A stretch of 47,110 nt of DNA from Rhizobium subbaraonis (GTDB taxonomy: Bacteria > Pseudomonadota > Alphaproteobacteria > Rhizobiales > Rhizobiaceae), in assembly GCF_900220975.1 (NCBI RefSeq), contig NZ_OBQD01000002.1, positions 432,558 through 479,667 of the forward strand, written 5' to 3'. The translations under genes were made by a program, and so were the position numbers. Each line of letters opens with the position of its first letter. The stretch's first letter is position 1. Below are positions 37,042 through 46,291 of the stretch, piece after piece. The notes under the pieces were generated by a model. That model did not search any database. It was not told where the DNA came from and saw only the letters and a list, made by a program, of their open reading frames with translations.

Positions 37042-38012
37042 AGCTGGACCCCTTCCTTCAGATCGCGGCGGGCTTCTTGCCGGGGCTTGATCTTCTCGGC
37101 GAGCTTCTGGCCGAGGCCGATCAGGCCGTTCGGCGAATAGACCATCAGCACGATCACAAGCGCCGAGTAGATGATCAGGTAATAGCCTTCGGTGAAACGC
37201 AGCATTTCAGGCAGCAGAATGACGACGGCAGCGCCGAGCATCGGGCCGAAGAAGAAGCCGGAGCCACCCACGACCACCATCAGCAGGAGCTTGAGCGAAT
37301 GGATGAGGGCAAAGCTGCTGGGCTCGATGAACTGCACGAGCGGCGTCTGCAGCGCGCCGGCAAGACCACCGAAAGCAGAGCCGATGGCAAAGGCGAGCAG
37401 CGTCTGGCGACGAATCTTGAGGCCAAGGCTCTCTGCGCGGATCGGGTTCTCGCGCAGCGCCTTGAAGGCCCGGCCCCACGGTGAGCGCAGGATCCACCAC
37501 ATGGCCGCTGCAGCCAGCAGGAAGCAGACCAGCGAGAAATAGTAGAAGGCCAGGTTGCTGTCCGTGCTGATGCCGAAGAAGGTGGGGCGTTCCATGCCGA
37601 CGAGGCCGAACGAACCGCCGGTGATCTCCTCTTCGTTGCGCAGGACCAGGAAGAGCAGCGTGTTGAAGGCGAGCGTCACGAAGGCCAGGAAGTGATGCTG
37701 CACGCGCAGCGCCGGATAGCCGAGCAGGAGACCGACGGCGAAGCTCGACAAGATCGAGATCAGCGCCGCGACGCTCCAGTGGATGCCGTTCAGCGTCATC
37801 AGCGCGGTGATGTAGGCGCCGATGCCCATGAAGCCGGCCTGGGCGAGGCTGACCTGGCCGGCATAGCCGAGCGTCAGGTTCAGGCCCATGGCCGCGATCG
37901 AGAACAAGAGCCAGGAGCAGAGCGTGTAGATGATGTAGTTGCCCTGGCCGATCGGCGCGAAGAGCAGTGCGGCGATGCCGAGTGCGATGAGAATGGGCTG
38001 GTAGCGGGTCAT
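37038..38012 (-). CDS. livM: Branched-chain-type ABC importer, permease LivM
   Basis: A 324-residue membrane protein with the LivM signature LTLGYAGQVSLAQAGFMGIGAYITALM, ALRENPIRAESLGLKI (the EAA-like loop contacting the ATPase) and GGLAGALQTPLVQFIEPSSF. Overlaps its neighbours by 4 bases on both sides, so livH, livM and livG are translationally coupled. Confidence 0.92.
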   Translation of the reverse strand: MTRYQPILIALGIAALLFAPIGQGNYIIYTLCSWLLFSIAAMGLNLTLGYAGQVSLAQAGFMGIGAYITALMTLNGIHWSVAALISILSSFAVGLLLGYPALRVQHHFLAFVTLAFNTLLFLVLRNEEEITGGSFGLVGMERPTFFGISTDSNLAFYYFSLVCFLLAAAAMWWILRSPWGRAFKALRENPIRAESLGLKIRRQTLLAFAIGSAFGGLAGALQTPLVQFIEPSSFALIHSLKLLLMVVVGGSGFFFGPMLGAAVVILLPEMLRFTEGYYLIIYSALVIVLMVYSPNGLIGLGQKLAEKIKPRQEARRDLKEGVQL

Positions 38013-38887
38013 ACGGTTCTCCCTTCCGGGGTGCCGAGCAGCCCCTGCGGGCGCAGCAGGATGATGGCGATAAGCAGCAGGAGCGGCATGGCGGAGCGAT
38101 ACTGGGCGGAGATGTAGACGGCCGAGAGGTTGTCGATCACGCCGATCAGCAGACCGCCGACAAGCGCGCCGCGGATCTGGTTGAAGCCGCCGACGATGGC
38201 GGCGATGAAGGCGACGAGGCCCAGCGTCTCACCGTTCGAAAACTTGGCGAGGTAGATCGGCGAGATCAGTACCGAGGCGATCGTGGCCAGGGCGGCGTTG
38301 ATAAGGAAGGTGTAGAGCACCATGCGCTTGACGTTGACGCCGAGAATTTCGGCCACGGCGGGGTTCTGGGCGCTGGCCTGCATGCAGCGGCCCGTCCGGG
38401 TGCGGTTCAGGAACAGCTGCAGGCCGCCGATCGCCAGCATCGAGACGACCAGATTGCAGATGTCCTGCACGGAAACGCTGGCGCCGGCGACATTGTAGAC
38501 GGTTTGCGGGAAGATCGCCGGAAAGGGCTGGGCCGTGGCGCCGTAGAACTCCTTCACGCTCTCCTTCAGAAGCAGGCCGAGTGCGATGGTGGCGATGACG
38601 AGCGGGAGGGTGCCGTGCGGCAGCATCGGCTCCACGATCAGCCGCTTGAACGCCACGCCAAGGATCAGCAGCGACAGCACCAGTGCCAGCAGGATGGATG
38701 TCCACATCGGCAGGCCGAGAACGGTCATGCCGATGAGCACGAAGAAGGCCGGGAGCATGACGAATTCGCCCTGGGCGAAGTTGATCGTTTGCGACGCCTG
38801 CCAAAGCAGCGTGAAGCCTACGGCGGCGAGCGCATAGATGGAACCGGCGGCGAGGCCGGAAACGAGAATCTGGATAAGCTCGGCCAT
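38009..38887 (-). CDS. livH: Branched-chain-type ABC importer, permease LivH
   Basis: A 292-residue membrane protein: GLAAGSIYALAAVGFTLLWQASQTINFAQGEFVMLPAFF is the LivH hallmark (two contiguous halves), followed by SAQNPAVAEILGVNVKRM and LVAFIAAIVGGFNQIRGALVGGLLIGVIDN. The start at 38887 follows AAGGACGAAACC; a five-codon extension to 38902 is less likely. It pairs with LivM as the translocation channel. Confidence 0.92.
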   Translation of the reverse strand: MAELIQILVSGLAAGSIYALAAVGFTLLWQASQTINFAQGEFVMLPAFFVLIGMTVLGLPMWTSILLALVLSLLILGVAFKRLIVEPMLPHGTLPLVIATIALGLLLKESVKEFYGATAQPFPAIFPQTVYNVAGASVSVQDICNLVVSMLAIGGLQLFLNRTRTGRCMQASAQNPAVAEILGVNVKRMVLYTFLINAALATIASVLISPIYLAKFSNGETLGLVAFIAAIVGGFNQIRGALVGGLLIGVIDNLSAVYISAQYRSAMPLLLLIAIILLRPQGLLGTPEGRTV

Positions 38888-38984
38888 GGTTTCGTCCTTC
38901 AAGGGCTGTTGGTCGGCTCTGCGAATAATGATGAATGGCGGCCGGCGGCGTCATCCGTCGCCGGCCTTGATTAGCGGATCGAGC

Positions 38985-40112
38985 TTAGTTCGGCGGCAGG
39001 ACTGCCTGCACGACCTGCTTGCCGTTTTCGACCTTCACGAAGAAGCTCTCGCGGGACATTTCGCCCGTCTCGTCCCAGCTGACGTCCATCAGCACGCCCG
39101 GGTACTCGGAAGCCTTGAGCGTTAGGCCGTGCAGCTTTTCGGCAATCGCCTTGCTATCCGGGCTGCCGACCATCTCGGTGACGTACTTCAACGTCCAGGC
39201 AGCGGTATAGCCTTTGATGGCGTTATGGTCGGGGGTGTAGTTGTACTTCGTCTTGAAGCGCTCCACCATTTCGGTGAGGGCAGGGATGTTGGCATCCGGG
39301 GTCAACCCGACATGCCCCATGGCGCCGTTGGCAGCATCGCCGGCCAGCTCGATCACCTTGTGCCCGATCAGCGTCGTTTCGCCGATCAGCGGCTTGTCGA
39401 TGCCCTGCTTGCGCGCTTCGCGGAGGAAGCGGGCACTCTCCTCTTCGGTGAAATAAACGAAGATGGCGTCGGCGTCGGAATTCTTCAGCTTCAAAACGTC
39501 GGCGGAGAAGTCGGCTTGCGCCTGCTCGGCCGGCACGTCGACGACGATCGGAATACCAGCCTTCTCCATCTCAGCGACGAATGCCTGATGGCCGCCCTTG
39601 CCGAATTCGGTATTCGCCCAGGCGACGCCCACCTTCTTCACGCCCATGTTCTCGACCATGTACTTGACCATCTTCGGCACGCCCTTCTGCGAGCCGAACG
39701 CGGTCCGGAAGATGTAGGGATTGCCCTTGGCGGTGATCGAAGGCGCCTCGGAGCCGGTGAACTGCGGGATGCCGTACTGCTTTGCAACCAGCATGTTCAC
39801 CACCGTGGACGACGAGAACACCGTGCCGGTGATCGCATAGACGCCATCGTCGATGGCCTTCTGCACCATGGCGCGCGAAACCTGCGGGTCGGTCTGGCTG
39901 TCGTATTCAAGGACCGACACCTGCTCCTTCAGGATGCCGCCCTGGGCATTGATCTCCTCGAAACCCATCTTCACGCCATCGCGGAAGTTCGTTCCGGCCG
40001 CCGCACCGGGGCCGGAGAGTTCGATGATGGAGCCGATCTTGAGTTCTGCGAGTGCGGGTGCGACGCCGAGCGCCATCACGATGGCGGCCGTCGAAAGAAG
40101 TCTTCTGATCAT
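38985..40112 (-). CDS. livK: Branched-chain-type periplasmic binding protein LivK
   Basis: A 375-residue exported binding protein. The signal peptide MIRRLLSTAAIVMALGVAPALA is cleaved before ELKIG. The type I fold shows GSIIELSGPGAAAGTNFRDGVKMGFEEINAQGG (in two parts), VYAITGTVFSSSTVVN, VGVAWANTEFGKGG and NAIKGYTAAWTLKYV. The start at 40112 follows GGGAGGAACGC; a 51-codon extension upstream is not conserved. First gene of the importer operon. It delivers the ligand, here inferred to be a carboxylated ring compound. Confidence 0.9.
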   Translation of the reverse strand: MIRRLLSTAAIVMALGVAPALAELKIGSIIELSGPGAAAGTNFRDGVKMGFEEINAQGGILKEQVSVLEYDSQTDPQVSRAMVQKAIDDGVYAITGTVFSSSTVVNMLVAKQYGIPQFTGSEAPSITAKGNPYIFRTAFGSQKGVPKMVKYMVENMGVKKVGVAWANTEFGKGGHQAFVAEMEKAGIPIVVDVPAEQAQADFSADVLKLKNSDADAIFVYFTEEESARFLREARKQGIDKPLIGETTLIGHKVIELAGDAANGAMGHVGLTPDANIPALTEMVERFKTKYNYTPDHNAIKGYTAAWTLKYVTEMVGSPDSKAIAEKLHGLTLKASEYPGVLMDVSWDETGEMSRESFFVKVENGKQVVQAVLPPN

Positions 40113-40474
40113 TGCGTTCCTCCCAATAATGATCATTGCTGACGATCCGATCGACAGGCCAACGGACTGCTCCTCGGAACGCGGCGACCTTGATCTCCTC
40201 CCGGCGCCGCGATTTCTTTTCAGTCGATACTCCCCACCATCTCCCAGATGGACAACTTGTGTCACTATATCCGCGTAGACGGCTTGTTGACGAATACCGA
40301 TTGGGCTATTTCCATAACATCATGTTAAGTGGCAGCCGCCAGTCCGGCATATCCACACATTGGCATCGAGGCTTCAGGTCTACGGAAATCCCGACCCGAA
40401 AAGCACTCGCCCTGCTCCTCCTTCGATCCTCGAAGAAATCACGCCGCCTGCATCCGGGAAATGGACGATGGTCG
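40113..40474. promoter_or_regulatory. Intergenic region upstream of the importer operon
   Basis: A 362-base gene-free stretch. It holds a perfect 6-3-6 palindrome CCATCT-CCC-AGATGG at 40237-40251 and a self-complementary AATGATCATT at 40128-40137 just upstream of the livK ribosome site. No copy of the T(T/G)GAAT palindrome was found, so the importer seems to have different control from the IclR-linked promoters. No conserved ORF is seen. Confidence 0.45.
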
Positions 40475-41374
40475 CTAAACATTGGACGATTCCTTGCCGG
40501 CAACCTGCCGCAATTCGGCGAGCGACCTTTCAATTCCGGCAGCGATGCCGGTCACGGGCTGGGAGCCCAGAAAACCGGGAACGGGATCGGAAGCAAGATC
40601 GGCGGGAATACGCAACGGATCGCCGCTGATGGTTACATCCGACCATCCGGTCTGACGGCGAAGTTCGGAGACGAAATCTGTCATGTCGGCCGTTTCACCC
40701 GCCATCGTCACGACGGTTGCGCCGGTCAGCGGCACAGACATTGCCGCAGCCAGCATATGCGCAACATCGTCCACGTGGACGAAGCCAACGCGGCCGGAGA
40801 AGCGGATTTCGGCCGGCTCCCTGCGCGCTGCCGCCGCGATGGCGATCGACGGACCGGCCGCGATTCCAGCGCTGATGCCGGGCCCATAGATGATGTACGG
40901 CCGCAAGCCGAGACTGGCAACGCCGTGATCGAGGTTGAAGGCGCGTGCAGCACCTTCGACCGCGAGCTTGGTCGCGCCGTAGATGGTCATCGGGTTCGGA
41001 TGGACCGGATCCTCCGGCCCGAAGACGCCGGCGGTGCTCAGATAGGCGATAGGAAGGCGACCTGCCTTTGCCGCTTCGAACACATTGAGGCTGCCGATCA
41101 GGTTGACGCGTGCTCCAAGCAGCGGATCCCTTGCGCAATCGGCGGTCATGAGGCCGGCGAGATGGACGATTCCGGTGCAACCGCTTGCCGCAGCGATAAC
41201 GGCCGCGGTGTCGGCAATGTCGCCGGTGACGACCTCGATGTCGGGGGACGGAGGAAGGCGATCGGGCTTCGGCGCCAGATCGAACACACGAACGGCGTTA
41301 CCGGCACGACGCAGCGCGGCAATGCTGCGAACGCCGACGAAACCGGTGCCGCCGGTGACGAGTATCCGCCTCAT
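40475..41374 (-). CDS. NAD-dependent epimerase/dehydratase family protein
   Basis: A 299-residue extended SDR: GGTGFVG nucleotide loop at residues 8-14, VHLAGLMTADCARDP, YLSTAGVFGPEDP with the active-site Ser/Thr, YGATKLAVE (Tyr-x-x-x-Lys), and LRPYIIYGPG. These enzymes act on nucleotide sugars or on small hydroxy-ketones. The start at 41374 (MRRILVTGG) is preferred to 41419. It is divergent from the Gfo/Idh gene, with the third tandem operator pair between them, so it is probably part of the same regulon. Substrate unknown. Confidence 0.82.
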   Translation of the reverse strand: MRRILVTGGTGFVGVRSIAALRRAGNAVRVFDLAPKPDRLPPSPDIEVVTGDIADTAAVIAAASGCTGIVHLAGLMTADCARDPLLGARVNLIGSLNVFEAAKAGRLPIAYLSTAGVFGPEDPVHPNPMTIYGATKLAVEGAARAFNLDHGVASLGLRPYIIYGPGISAGIAAGPSIAIAAAARREPAEIRFSGRVGFVHVDDVAHMLAAAMSVPLTGATVVTMAGETADMTDFVSELRRQTGWSDVTISGDPLRIPADLASDPVPGFLGSQPVTGIAAGIERSLAELRQVAGKESSNV

Positions 41375-41535
41375 GCCGGCCAATCCCCTTGCACACGTCC
41401 GGCCTGCATTGCGGCACAAGGCGAACTACGCGCGGCATGAAGTGCACATACCGTTTTCGCCCACACGGCTCCCATTCAGCATTCCTCCCAAAATGGCGCG
41501 GGCGTTCGGCCGGCGCGGATCAATATCGCAAAAAA

Positions 41536-41568
41536 TAGAATGTCATTCAACAATAAACTTTAGTTCCA
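41536..41568. promoter_or_regulatory. Tandem 15-bp palindromes in the epimerase/Gfo-Idh divergent promoter
   Basis: TAGAATGTCATTCAA (41536-41550, perfect GAATGTCATTC core apart from the centre) and the weaker TAAACTTTAGTTCCA (41554-41568), starting 18 bp apart as at 18809 and 20471. They lie 48-80 bases upstream of the Gfo/Idh start. Predicted binding sites for the IclR regulator about 16 kb away. Confidence 0.65.
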
Positions 41569-41615
41569 ATAATATCGCTGCTCTGGTAGCCTCAGGGCGG
41601 ATCAGGGAGGATATC

Positions 41616-42683
41616 ATGACTGGATCAATCGGTGTGGCAGTAATCGGCGCCGGCGCCATCGGACGCACACATATAGACACGCTGGCACGGATGGAGGGCC
41701 AGTACCTTGCGACAATCATCGATCCCGCGCCGCCGGGCGCGGCTCTGGCCCGATCGCTGGGCGTGCCCTGCCTGCCGGACGTAGCCACATTGATCGATGC
41801 GGGAATTGCCGATGCGGCCATTGTCGCCACGCCGAACGAAACCCATTTGCCGATCTCCGAAGCCCTGTTGCAAGCGGGAATCCCCGTGCTACTGGAGAAG
41901 CCGGTGGCCGAGAGCCTCGCTTCCGCCCTTCGGCTGATCGAAATCGCCGAGGAAGGCGGCAGGCCGCTTCTGGTCGGCCATCATCGTCGCCACAACCCGA
42001 TCATCCGCAAGGCGCACGAAGCCATACGAGCCGGCCGGATCGGCAATCTCGTGATGGCCACCGTCACCTGCTCGCTCGCCAAGCCGCCCTCCTATTTCGA
42101 GGCAGCCTGGCGCCGCACGCCGGGGGCAGGGGGGCCGCTACTGATCAACCTCGTCCACGAAATCGATCTGCTTCGGCATTTCTTCGGAGAAGTCGCCACG
42201 GTACAGGCGATCGCCAGCAACGGTCGGCGCGGCTTCGCCGTCGAGGACACCGCTGCCGTGGCGCTGACCTTTGCGAACGGCGGCCTGGCGACCCTGTGCA
42301 TATCGGATGCTGCTACGGGCCCGTGGGCCTGGGATCTGACTGCGGGCGAGAATCCCGTCCGCTTCCCGGCCCATCCGGTGACCGCCCACCACTACGCAGG
42401 AAGCCGGGCAGGGCTGTCCCTCCCGGACCTGACGCTGTGGGAACCGGAGGGCGAGCCGGACTGGACGCGCCGCTTGCAGCCGACGATTCTCGAAGTGGAG
42501 GCGGCTGATCCTTACGAGGAGCAACTCCGGCACTTCGGCAACCTGATCAGGGAAGGCGGAACGCCGCTGGTATCCGCGCGCGACGCAACGGCCAATCTGA
42601 TCGTGCTGGATGCCATTCGCGCGGCAGCCGAGAGCGGATGCGCCGTGGCTGTCGACCTCTCTCCGCTGGACCTGAAGGATTGA
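41616..42683 (+). CDS. Gfo/Idh/MocA-family NAD(P)-dependent oxidoreductase
   Basis: A 355-residue oxidoreductase: VAVIGAGAIGRTHIDTLAR nucleotide loop, VATPNETHLPI, EKPVAES with the catalytic Lys, GHHRRHNPIIR, and LINLVHEIDLLRHFFGE (H-x-x-D). Members oxidise hydroxyls of sugars, inositols and related cyclitols, so a polyhydroxy-cyclohexane substrate would suit the surrounding hydroaromatic genes. CAGGGAGG precedes ATG 41616. It is convergent with a shikimate dehydrogenase homologue (stop 42726). Confidence 0.85.
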   Translation: MTGSIGVAVIGAGAIGRTHIDTLARMEGQYLATIIDPAPPGAALARSLGVPCLPDVATLIDAGIADAAIVATPNETHLPISEALLQAGIPVLLEKPVAESLASALRLIEIAEEGGRPLLVGHHRRHNPIIRKAHEAIRAGRIGNLVMATVTCSLAKPPSYFEAAWRRTPGAGGPLLINLVHEIDLLRHFFGEVATVQAIASNGRRGFAVEDTAAVALTFANGGLATLCISDAATGPWAWDLTAGENPVRFPAHPVTAHHYAGSRAGLSLPDLTLWEPEGEPDWTRRLQPTILEVEAADPYEEQLRHFGNLIREGGTPLVSARDATANLIVLDAIRAAAESGCAVAVDLSPLDLKD

Positions 42684-42725
42684 GCATCTGCGCGGTGCGG
42701 GTGGCAAGCCACAATCAACAGCGCT

Positions 42726-43556
42726 TCAGCCAGCCATCGCCTCGCGCAGGCGCGCCTCATCGACGGGCAGGCCGGTGAAGATGCGCCAGGCGTCAACACC
42801 CTGACCGACAAAAAGTTCGTAGCCGGATATCACCTGCAGACCTTCCGCGGCCGCGTCCTGCAGGAACTGCGTCTCCGGCGGCGTGTACACCGCGTCGAAA
42901 GCCCATTGCGCGCCGACCATGGCGGCGCGCATAAGCGGCGTCCCCTCGTGCCCGACCATGCCGACCGGTGTGCAGTTGACCATCCCGGCCACGCCCCTGG
43001 CACGGACGGCCGCATCCGCGCCCGTTTCCGTCAGCAGAGCGGGACACGCAGCCTTCAGTGCCTGAGCGAGCCCGTCAGCTCGTGGCAGGTCACGATCGAC
43101 GATGCGAATTTCGCGCAGGCCGAGCGCGACAAGGGCAAACGCGATCGCCTTGCCGACCCCTCCCGCGCCGATCATCAGCACCGCACCGGGCAGCGCATCG
43201 CCTCGAATGCGTCGGTAGGCGGCAATGAAACCGGAATAGTCGGTGTTGAAGCCGTGCGGGCCACCCTCATCGAACAGCACAGTATTGACGGCGCCGATGG
43301 CGGCGACGAGCGGATCATCGATCTTGACCCGGGCGGCAGCATCTTCCTTGTAGGGGTAAGTGATGTTCACGCCCCGATAACCGCCAGCGGACACCTCGTT
43401 GAACAGCACGTCGAACGTCTTGCCGTGTTCAGCGGGCATCAGCCGGTCATAGACGACATGGCATCCGTTCTGCGCGGCAGCCAGCACATGCAGACGCGGA
43501 GAAAGCGACTTTGCAATATTGTCGCCCACCAGACCAAGGCGGATCGTTTCAGTCAT
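42726..43556 (-). CDS. Shikimate dehydrogenase (AroE-like, second homologue)
   Basis: A 276-residue protein with the canonical features: LGLVGDNIAKSLSPRLH (S-x-S substrate clamp intact), GVNITYPYK with the catalytic Lys, AVNTVLF, HGFNTDYSGF with the catalytic Asp, IGAGGVGKAIA, NCTPVGM and ISGYELFVGQGVDAWRIFTG. It should oxidise or reduce shikimate or quinate-like substrates. Its setting beside catabolic genes suggests a catabolic paralogue rather than the biosynthetic AroE, which cannot be proven here. The 298 bases upstream (43557-43854) contain no clear complete gene. Confidence 0.88.
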   Translation of the reverse strand: MTETIRLGLVGDNIAKSLSPRLHVLAAAQNGCHVVYDRLMPAEHGKTFDVLFNEVSAGGYRGVNITYPYKEDAAARVKIDDPLVAAIGAVNTVLFDEGGPHGFNTDYSGFIAAYRRIRGDALPGAVLMIGAGGVGKAIAFALVALGLREIRIVDRDLPRADGLAQALKAACPALLTETGADAAVRARGVAGMVNCTPVGMVGHEGTPLMRAAMVGAQWAFDAVYTPPETQFLQDAAAEGLQVISGYELFVGQGVDAWRIFTGLPVDEARLREAMAG

Positions 43557-43854
43557 GGCCTGCCCTTTCTTCCCCTATGCGTCAGGTCAGGGCGTTACCC
43601 GCCTGCAGGGTCGAAAGCAGCATTTCCGAATTGTCGTTTAACGGCAAATACCCAGTTCGCAGCAAACATAACATCAAGTTAGGGGCGACCGAGTTTGATG
43701 CGACGAACTGCTATGCCGATCGACGGCATCGCCGCGCTTTTTCCAGGCATGTCGGGCAAAAGTGTGCAGCGGTTTGTGACAACGACATGCGCAAAAAGCA
43801 CGCCGAAGCCTGTCTACCCGAGGAGCTCGACCTGCCGGAAGAGGAGGAGACGTT

Positions 43855-44817
43855 CTAGTCGCTGACGATATCCCACTCATCGTTCGGATTGAAGGTGCGG
43901 ATCCTCGATGCGATCTGCGCCGTGTTCTCGCCAAGATCGGCCTCGTAGATGATGCCGTTCTTGTTGACGAGGAACGTCTTCACGCCGGTGATCCCATAGT
44001 GGACCGGCCACGCGACAATGCCGTGGCCCGCGATCATATTGCCGTTGATGACGTAGTCGTATTTACCGCCGGCAATGTTATCGCCTTGGCCGGTGAGAAT
44101 CCGATAGCGATAGCCGTGATAGCCCTGGCCCGCCTTCGCCCGTTCGAACGCGTCTCCATCGGCAAGGGCCGGACCGGCTGGGCTTTCCCCGCCGTCACCC
44201 TGATCCGAAGGCCAGTAGAGCCCGTCACGCTGCCCCTCGGCGCTGATCACCTTTTGTGCGTATTCGAGCACGCCGTCGCCGTCCCGGTCTTCCGATGCAT
44301 AGTCCTCCTGAGCATCGACATAGGCCTTCAGCGTATCGATCGTCGCCAGCTCGTTCTCGCCGACATGCCGGTCGGCGATCTCGTCCAGCCCGGCATGGGT
44401 GTCGAAGGCCCATTTTCCGTCCTTTTCCACGAGGGGGAAGGGGAGCGGCCAGAGAATGTTTCCGATCTCGAGGACCTTGTCCGGTCCCTGGTCATCGAGC
44501 ACCACCTTCTCCTTCACGCCGGCCTGGATGTCGGCAAACGTGTCCATGGCGCCCGGGCTGGCCTTTGCCTTAGCCGGATCGAGGCCGAGAAGCTCCGCCA
44601 CCTTGTCGAAGTCGCTGTTGTTCACGGCCGCCTTGAATGCCTCGACGGCCTGCTCCGGCGTGGCAAACTCGGGCGGTTCCTGCGCCGAGATGAAGTCGTC
44701 AAGCGACAGGTCCTCTGCCGGCTCCGCCGCAAGAACCGCCGGCGAGAAGACCGTTCCGCCAAGAATGACCGCTCCGAACACCGACGATGCGATCCTGATA
44801 CGCGCATTTTTCAACAT
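43855..44817 (-). CDS. DUF2950 exported protein
   Basis: A 320-residue protein with an N-terminal signal peptide (about 1-30, ending VLAAEP) and the DUF2950 pattern: FATPEQAVEAFKAAVNNSDFDKVAELLG, WAFDTHAGLDEIADRHVGENELATIDTLKAYVDAQEDYAS (in parts), and GYHGYRYRILTGQGDNI. The start at 44817 follows AGGAGGCACAG, so the 32-codon Ala/Val-rich extension is rejected. It is 22 bases downstream of a DUF3300 gene; these two families are often adjacent. Function not established; envelope location inferred. Confidence 0.85.
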   Translation of the reverse strand: MLKNARIRIASSVFGAVILGGTVFSPAVLAAEPAEDLSLDDFISAQEPPEFATPEQAVEAFKAAVNNSDFDKVAELLGLDPAKAKASPGAMDTFADIQAGVKEKVVLDDQGPDKVLEIGNILWPLPFPLVEKDGKWAFDTHAGLDEIADRHVGENELATIDTLKAYVDAQEDYASEDRDGDGVLEYAQKVISAEGQRDGLYWPSDQGDGGESPAGPALADGDAFERAKAGQGYHGYRYRILTGQGDNIAGGKYDYVINGNMIAGHGIVAWPVHYGITGVKTFLVNKNGIIYEADLGENTAQIASRIRTFNPNDEWDIVSD

Positions 44818-44839
44818 CTGTGCCTCCTGATCGCTATCT

Positions 44840-46291
44840 TCAACGACGACCGCCGCCGCGACCGCCGCCGCCGCGTGAGGCCCGGGCGTGGCCACCGCCT
44901 CGACCGCCGCCACGGCTGGCCTGCGGCCTGCGATTACCGCCGCCGCTCAACGACTGGCGCCCACGATTGGACGAGACCTGCGTGTGCTTCTTGCTGCTGA
45001 CGTTGCCCATGGCCGAGGGGCGATTGCCCGAGCGCTTCTGCACCTGTCCTCCGGGCTTCGGCTTGGTGACCTTCCGGTTCGCACTCTTCTGCTTGGCGCC
45101 TGCACTGGCGCGATTGGCCACGTTTCCGCCGTCCCGACGGGCACTGGCCGCTTGGCCGTCCCGGCGCTGGGCATCCGCGCGGCGCTGGACGTCGCCACGG
45201 TCCGCGTTCCCCGCGCGCTGACGCGCCCGGTCGGCATCCACCTTGCTCTTGCGGATATCGTCGACGGAAACCTTGCCTGGACGATTGGCAATCTTGTCAC
45301 CGCCGCTGCGCCGCACATCCTTGGCCCGGTTGGCGATGTTGTTGTCGCGGTTGCCCTTGAACTCATTCTTGAACTTGTCGCGATCGACGTTGGCAAACTG
45401 GTTCTTGTCGAAGTTGATCTTGGACCGGTCGATGTTCTTCCAGTCGACATCGCCCATCTTGAACTTGTCGCGGTCGATATCGATGTCGTTGAAGCATTTG
45501 TCACAGTCGATATCGACGTCTCCGCCCCAATTGCCACCCCAGACACCCCAGTCGTCCCAGTCGACGGTCGCGGCCCAGATCGCGCCCCCCGCGATCGCAG
45601 CCGCGAAATAGGGCGCGGTCGGATAATAGTAGCTCGGATAAGGGTCGTCGTAGTAGGTGATCGGCGCCGGCGCATAACCGGGCTCGTAGAGCATTTGCGG
45701 CTCATACTGCGGAATGTAGATCTTTTCCGGATCCGCCGCTTGGATGACGACGTTGTCACCCTCGTTCACCACCTTCACCTTGTCGTCCGTCTTGATGACA
45801 CCATCTGCGACCGCCTTGTCGCGCAGGGTCTGGATCGCCATCAGCACGTCCTTCTGCTGATAGGCCAGCGCACTGCCGAGCGACTGGGTCCAGTCCAGAT
45901 CGTCGCTCATCATCTTGACGATCTCGGGATAGTTGAGCAGCGAGATGACACTGTCGTCCCAGCTTTCCTTGGGCTGGAGATCCTTGTTCGTCTTCTTCTG
46001 GTCGAGGAAGCGCTGGGCCTCGACGATCTGAAGAGGATAGAGGGATGCCGAACTGACCAGTGCGACCAGCTCGTCGGGGTAGAGCGCGATCCGCGCGACC
46101 AGGACTTCCAGTTCGTCCTCGGTGAGAAGGTCAGGCTCCTGTTCCTGTGCCTGATCTTGCGTCGCAGGGGTCGCTGCAGTTTGAGTTTGCGCGGACAGGG
46201 GATCGACCCAACCCAGGCTGGCCGTCCCCGCCAGCAGCATGCCGACGGCGAGGCCGGATCGAAATTGACGAGAAATTTTGTTGAAGCCCAT
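44840..46291 (-). CDS. DUF3300 exported protein with Asp/Asn repeats and Arg/Gly-rich tail
   Basis: A 483-residue protein: signal peptide (about 1-35), then the DUF3300 domain (LTEDELEVLVARIALYPDELVALV, SASLYPLQIVEAQRFL, WDDSVISLLNYPEIVKMM, about 55-210), a short hydrophobic stretch (YFAAAIAGGAIWAAT), a repeat zone of DIDxDRDKF-like units (about 255-330) and a low-complexity C-terminus rich in Arg, Gly, Ser and Asn ending GRGGGRR. GGAGGGCC precedes the ATG. Operon with DUF2950. The charged repeats suggest a surface or envelope polymer-binding role, but no activity is known to me. Confidence 0.85.
   Translation of the reverse strand: MGFNKISRQFRSGLAVGMLLAGTASLGWVDPLSAQTQTAATPATQDQAQEQEPDLLTEDELEVLVARIALYPDELVALVSSASLYPLQIVEAQRFLDQKKTNKDLQPKESWDDSVISLLNYPEIVKMMSDDLDWTQSLGSALAYQQKDVLMAIQTLRDKAVADGVIKTDDKVKVVNEGDNVVIQAADPEKIYIPQYEPQMLYEPGYAPAPITYYDDPYPSYYYPTAPYFAAAIAGGAIWAATVDWDDWGVWGGNWGGDVDIDCDKCFNDIDIDRDKFKMGDVDWKNIDRSKINFDKNQFANVDRDKFKNEFKGNRDNNIANRAKDVRRSGGDKIANRPGKVSVDDIRKSKVDADRARQRAGNADRGDVQRRADAQRRDGQAASARRDGGNVANRASAGAKQKSANRKVTKPKPGGQVQKRSGNRPSAMGNVSSKKHTQVSSNRGRQSLSGGGNRRPQASRGGGRGGGHARASRGGGGRGGGRR

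Noticed and set aside
40475-40533. IclR-like palindromes near the importer promoter
   Set aside because: Searching 40113-40474 and its edges by eye found only loose partial matches to T(T/G)GAATNNNATTC(C/A)A, none with the 18-bp pairing.
43668-43858. Possible small acidic protein ending DLPEEEETF before the DUF2950 gene
   Set aside because: Codon use near the end looks coding, but there is no convincing start codon or ribosome site and no family I recognise; it may be a fragment.
45370-45520. Repeated short units resembling a repeat array
   Set aside because: They encode the DIDRDKF-type protein repeats of the DUF3300 gene; spacing is irregular and there are no spacers, so it is not a CRISPR array.
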